This document shows positions 63,201-64,000 of a stretch of 64,000 nucleotides of DNA, one piece after another. Source of the stretch: Sporosarcina psychrophila (GTDB taxonomy: Bacteria > Bacillota > Bacilli > Bacillales_A > Planococcaceae); the NCBI RefSeq assembly GCF_001590685.1, contig NZ_CP014616.1:3595001-3659000 (forward strand), in the 5' to 3' direction. Each line of letters begins with the position of its first letter. Within the stretch, counting starts at the first letter, position 1. The notes below the pieces were generated by a model. It was given only the letters and a program-made list of their open reading frames with translations. It was not told the origin of the DNA and did no database searches. The position numbers were made by a program, and so were the translations under genes.

Positions 63201-63470
63201 GTGATTATTTCGGCCAAAGCGAACCGGAAATGTACACATGCATTACTCAAAGGTTCTCATGTAAGTAAACGGTTAATCAACAGAAGTGATACAAAACTCT
63301 GCCCATTCAAAAAAATGACTAATTTCATTCGGTCAAATCGTATAATACGAGTGATAATAGCACTAAGAAACAAAATAGTTCAAATAGTTTAATTAAATGG
63401 TTGCATTTTAAATTTTCTAATTTATACTAGGACTTATGCAACAACAATAAACTATAAGGGGTGCATTTTA

Positions 63471-63998
63471 TTGGTTAAAAAGAAATGGTTAGGGAAATAC
63501 ATTGTTTCTTTCAATACATTTTTGTTACTACCTGTGGTCCAAGGAAATAAACTATCAACGCTTGTAATCGAACGAAACGGTGAATTGAACGTTTCACGAA
63601 AACCCGTTCACATTGTTAAAAGTTCTTGTCATTATTATGGCGGTTCTTTACAAAATTCAACAAATACAGCAAAACTAGCAATTGGAAAACGCCATAAAAT
63701 GCCTATAATTATAGCTCATGATTTCGGAGTACCTTATATCTTTCTACCAACAATGTCTCCGAATTCAGAAGAGAATGTCTGGGTTTCCTATAGTGCGATT
63801 GATAATATAGAACCGGATGGTATGGGCTGTATTCTCTACTTGGAAAATGGTCTTTCCTTCAAGCTCGATATTTCAGCTACAACAATGTATCGCCAATATG
63901 CAGTCGCTGCACTTCTCGAAAAAAACTTTTTGAAAAAACAAAGACAATTGAACAGGCCATCTAAGTTCGATAAATTTGACTTCCCGGATGAGGATTAA
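63471..63998 (+). CDS. comK: Competence transcription factor ComK
   Basis: 175 residues. Master activator of DNA-uptake genes. ComK hallmarks: TLVIERNGELNVSRKPVHIV, KSSCHYYGGSLQNSTNTAKL, KMPIIIAHDFGVPYIFLPTM, WVSYSAIDNIEP, and ENGLSFKLDISATTMYRQYA. Slightly shorter at the end than B. subtilis ComK (192). TTG start, 7 bp after AAGGGGTG. Presence of comK with comFA/comFC in the window suggests a competent or recently competent lineage. Confidence 0.92.
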   Translation: MVKKKWLGKYIVSFNTFLLLPVVQGNKLSTLVIERNGELNVSRKPVHIVKSSCHYYGGSLQNSTNTAKLAIGKRHKMPIIIAHDFGVPYIFLPTMSPNSEENVWVSYSAIDNIEPDGMGCILYLENGLSFKLDISATTMYRQYAVAALLEKNFLKKQRQLNRPSKFDKFDFPDED

Positions 63999-64000
63999 CT

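Larger units (their letters stand above)
62722..63470. other. Long intergenic region upstream of comK
   Basis: No intact gene seen. It holds one hairpin at 63071-63103 and a short minus-strand coding remnant at 63121-63200. The last 100 bp are AT-rich, as expected of a heavily regulated comK promoter, but no clear AAAA-N5-TTTT K-box pair was found. Confidence 0.5.

Overview
The window is low-GC Gram-positive chromosomal DNA from a motile, endospore-forming member of the Bacillales. A Sporosarcina-like member of the Planococcaceae is my best guess. The flagellar and competence block runs in the same order as in Bacillus subtilis (degV, comFA, comFC, yvyF, flgM, flgN, flgK, flgL, yviE, fliW, csrA, flagellin). 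An IspA-type intracellular subtilisin, the hemE-hemH-hemY operon beside hmoB, lplJ beside yhfH, a citA/citR divergon, comK and a cotH/cotG spore-coat pair point the same way. The species call is inference.

Layout. 1-8.4 kb: an old-yellow-enzyme gene with a MarR regulator and a palindromic operator; a chemoreceptor flanked by debris of other chemoreceptor genes; a trypsin-nuclease fusion; a type I toxin; and an intracellular protease. 8.6-14.2 kb: a second type I toxin locus, then an NAD-salvage cluster (nadD-like, pncB, nicotinamidase) and a NrtR-type Nudix regulator, with two identically spaced operators. 14.4-18.3 kb: accessory and decaying DNA, with a winged-helix protein, a broken phage replication gene, an AT-rich orphan, a pseudogene and a LAGLIDADG endonuclease gene truncated by a 146-bp MITE-like insert. 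18.3-28.4 kb: flagellin to degV. 28.4-36.5 kb: signalling and transport, with an EAL/HDOD protein, a PAS-GGDEF-EAL-PilZ protein, an enoyl-CoA hydratase, and a TetR-regulated ABC exporter. 36.5-43.1 kb: metabolic genes separated by unusual short-word repeat arrays. 43.2-47.2 kb: a spore-coat island (CotH kinase, two CotG-type proteins, one Cys/His-rich protein) full of structured repeats. 47.2-54.4 kb: an acyl-CoA ligase under a FadR-like box, a tandem repeat block, and a Bce-type peptide-sensing and efflux module. 54.4-64 kb: lplJ, three yhfH copies, a glycerophosphodiesterase lipoprotein, haem synthesis, the haem monooxygenase hmoB, an M20 amidohydrolase and comK.

How it fits together. SigD promoters are visible for flagellin, flgM and probably the chemoreceptor. 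The flagellin leader keeps the CsrA hairpin expected for the CsrA-FliW-flagellin circuit. NrtR probably controls NAD salvage through the two 24-bp dyads. CotH probably phosphorylates the serine-rich CotG-type proteins, whose genes share a SigK-like promoter block with exactly conserved spacing.

The features most worth a second look are the coat island with its shared promoter block, the four intergenic word arrays, the dispersed structured repeat family, the type I toxin loci with Shine-Dalgarno-masking hairpins, and the protease-nuclease fusion. All calls rest on reading the sequence and on family knowledge; no search or folding program was run.
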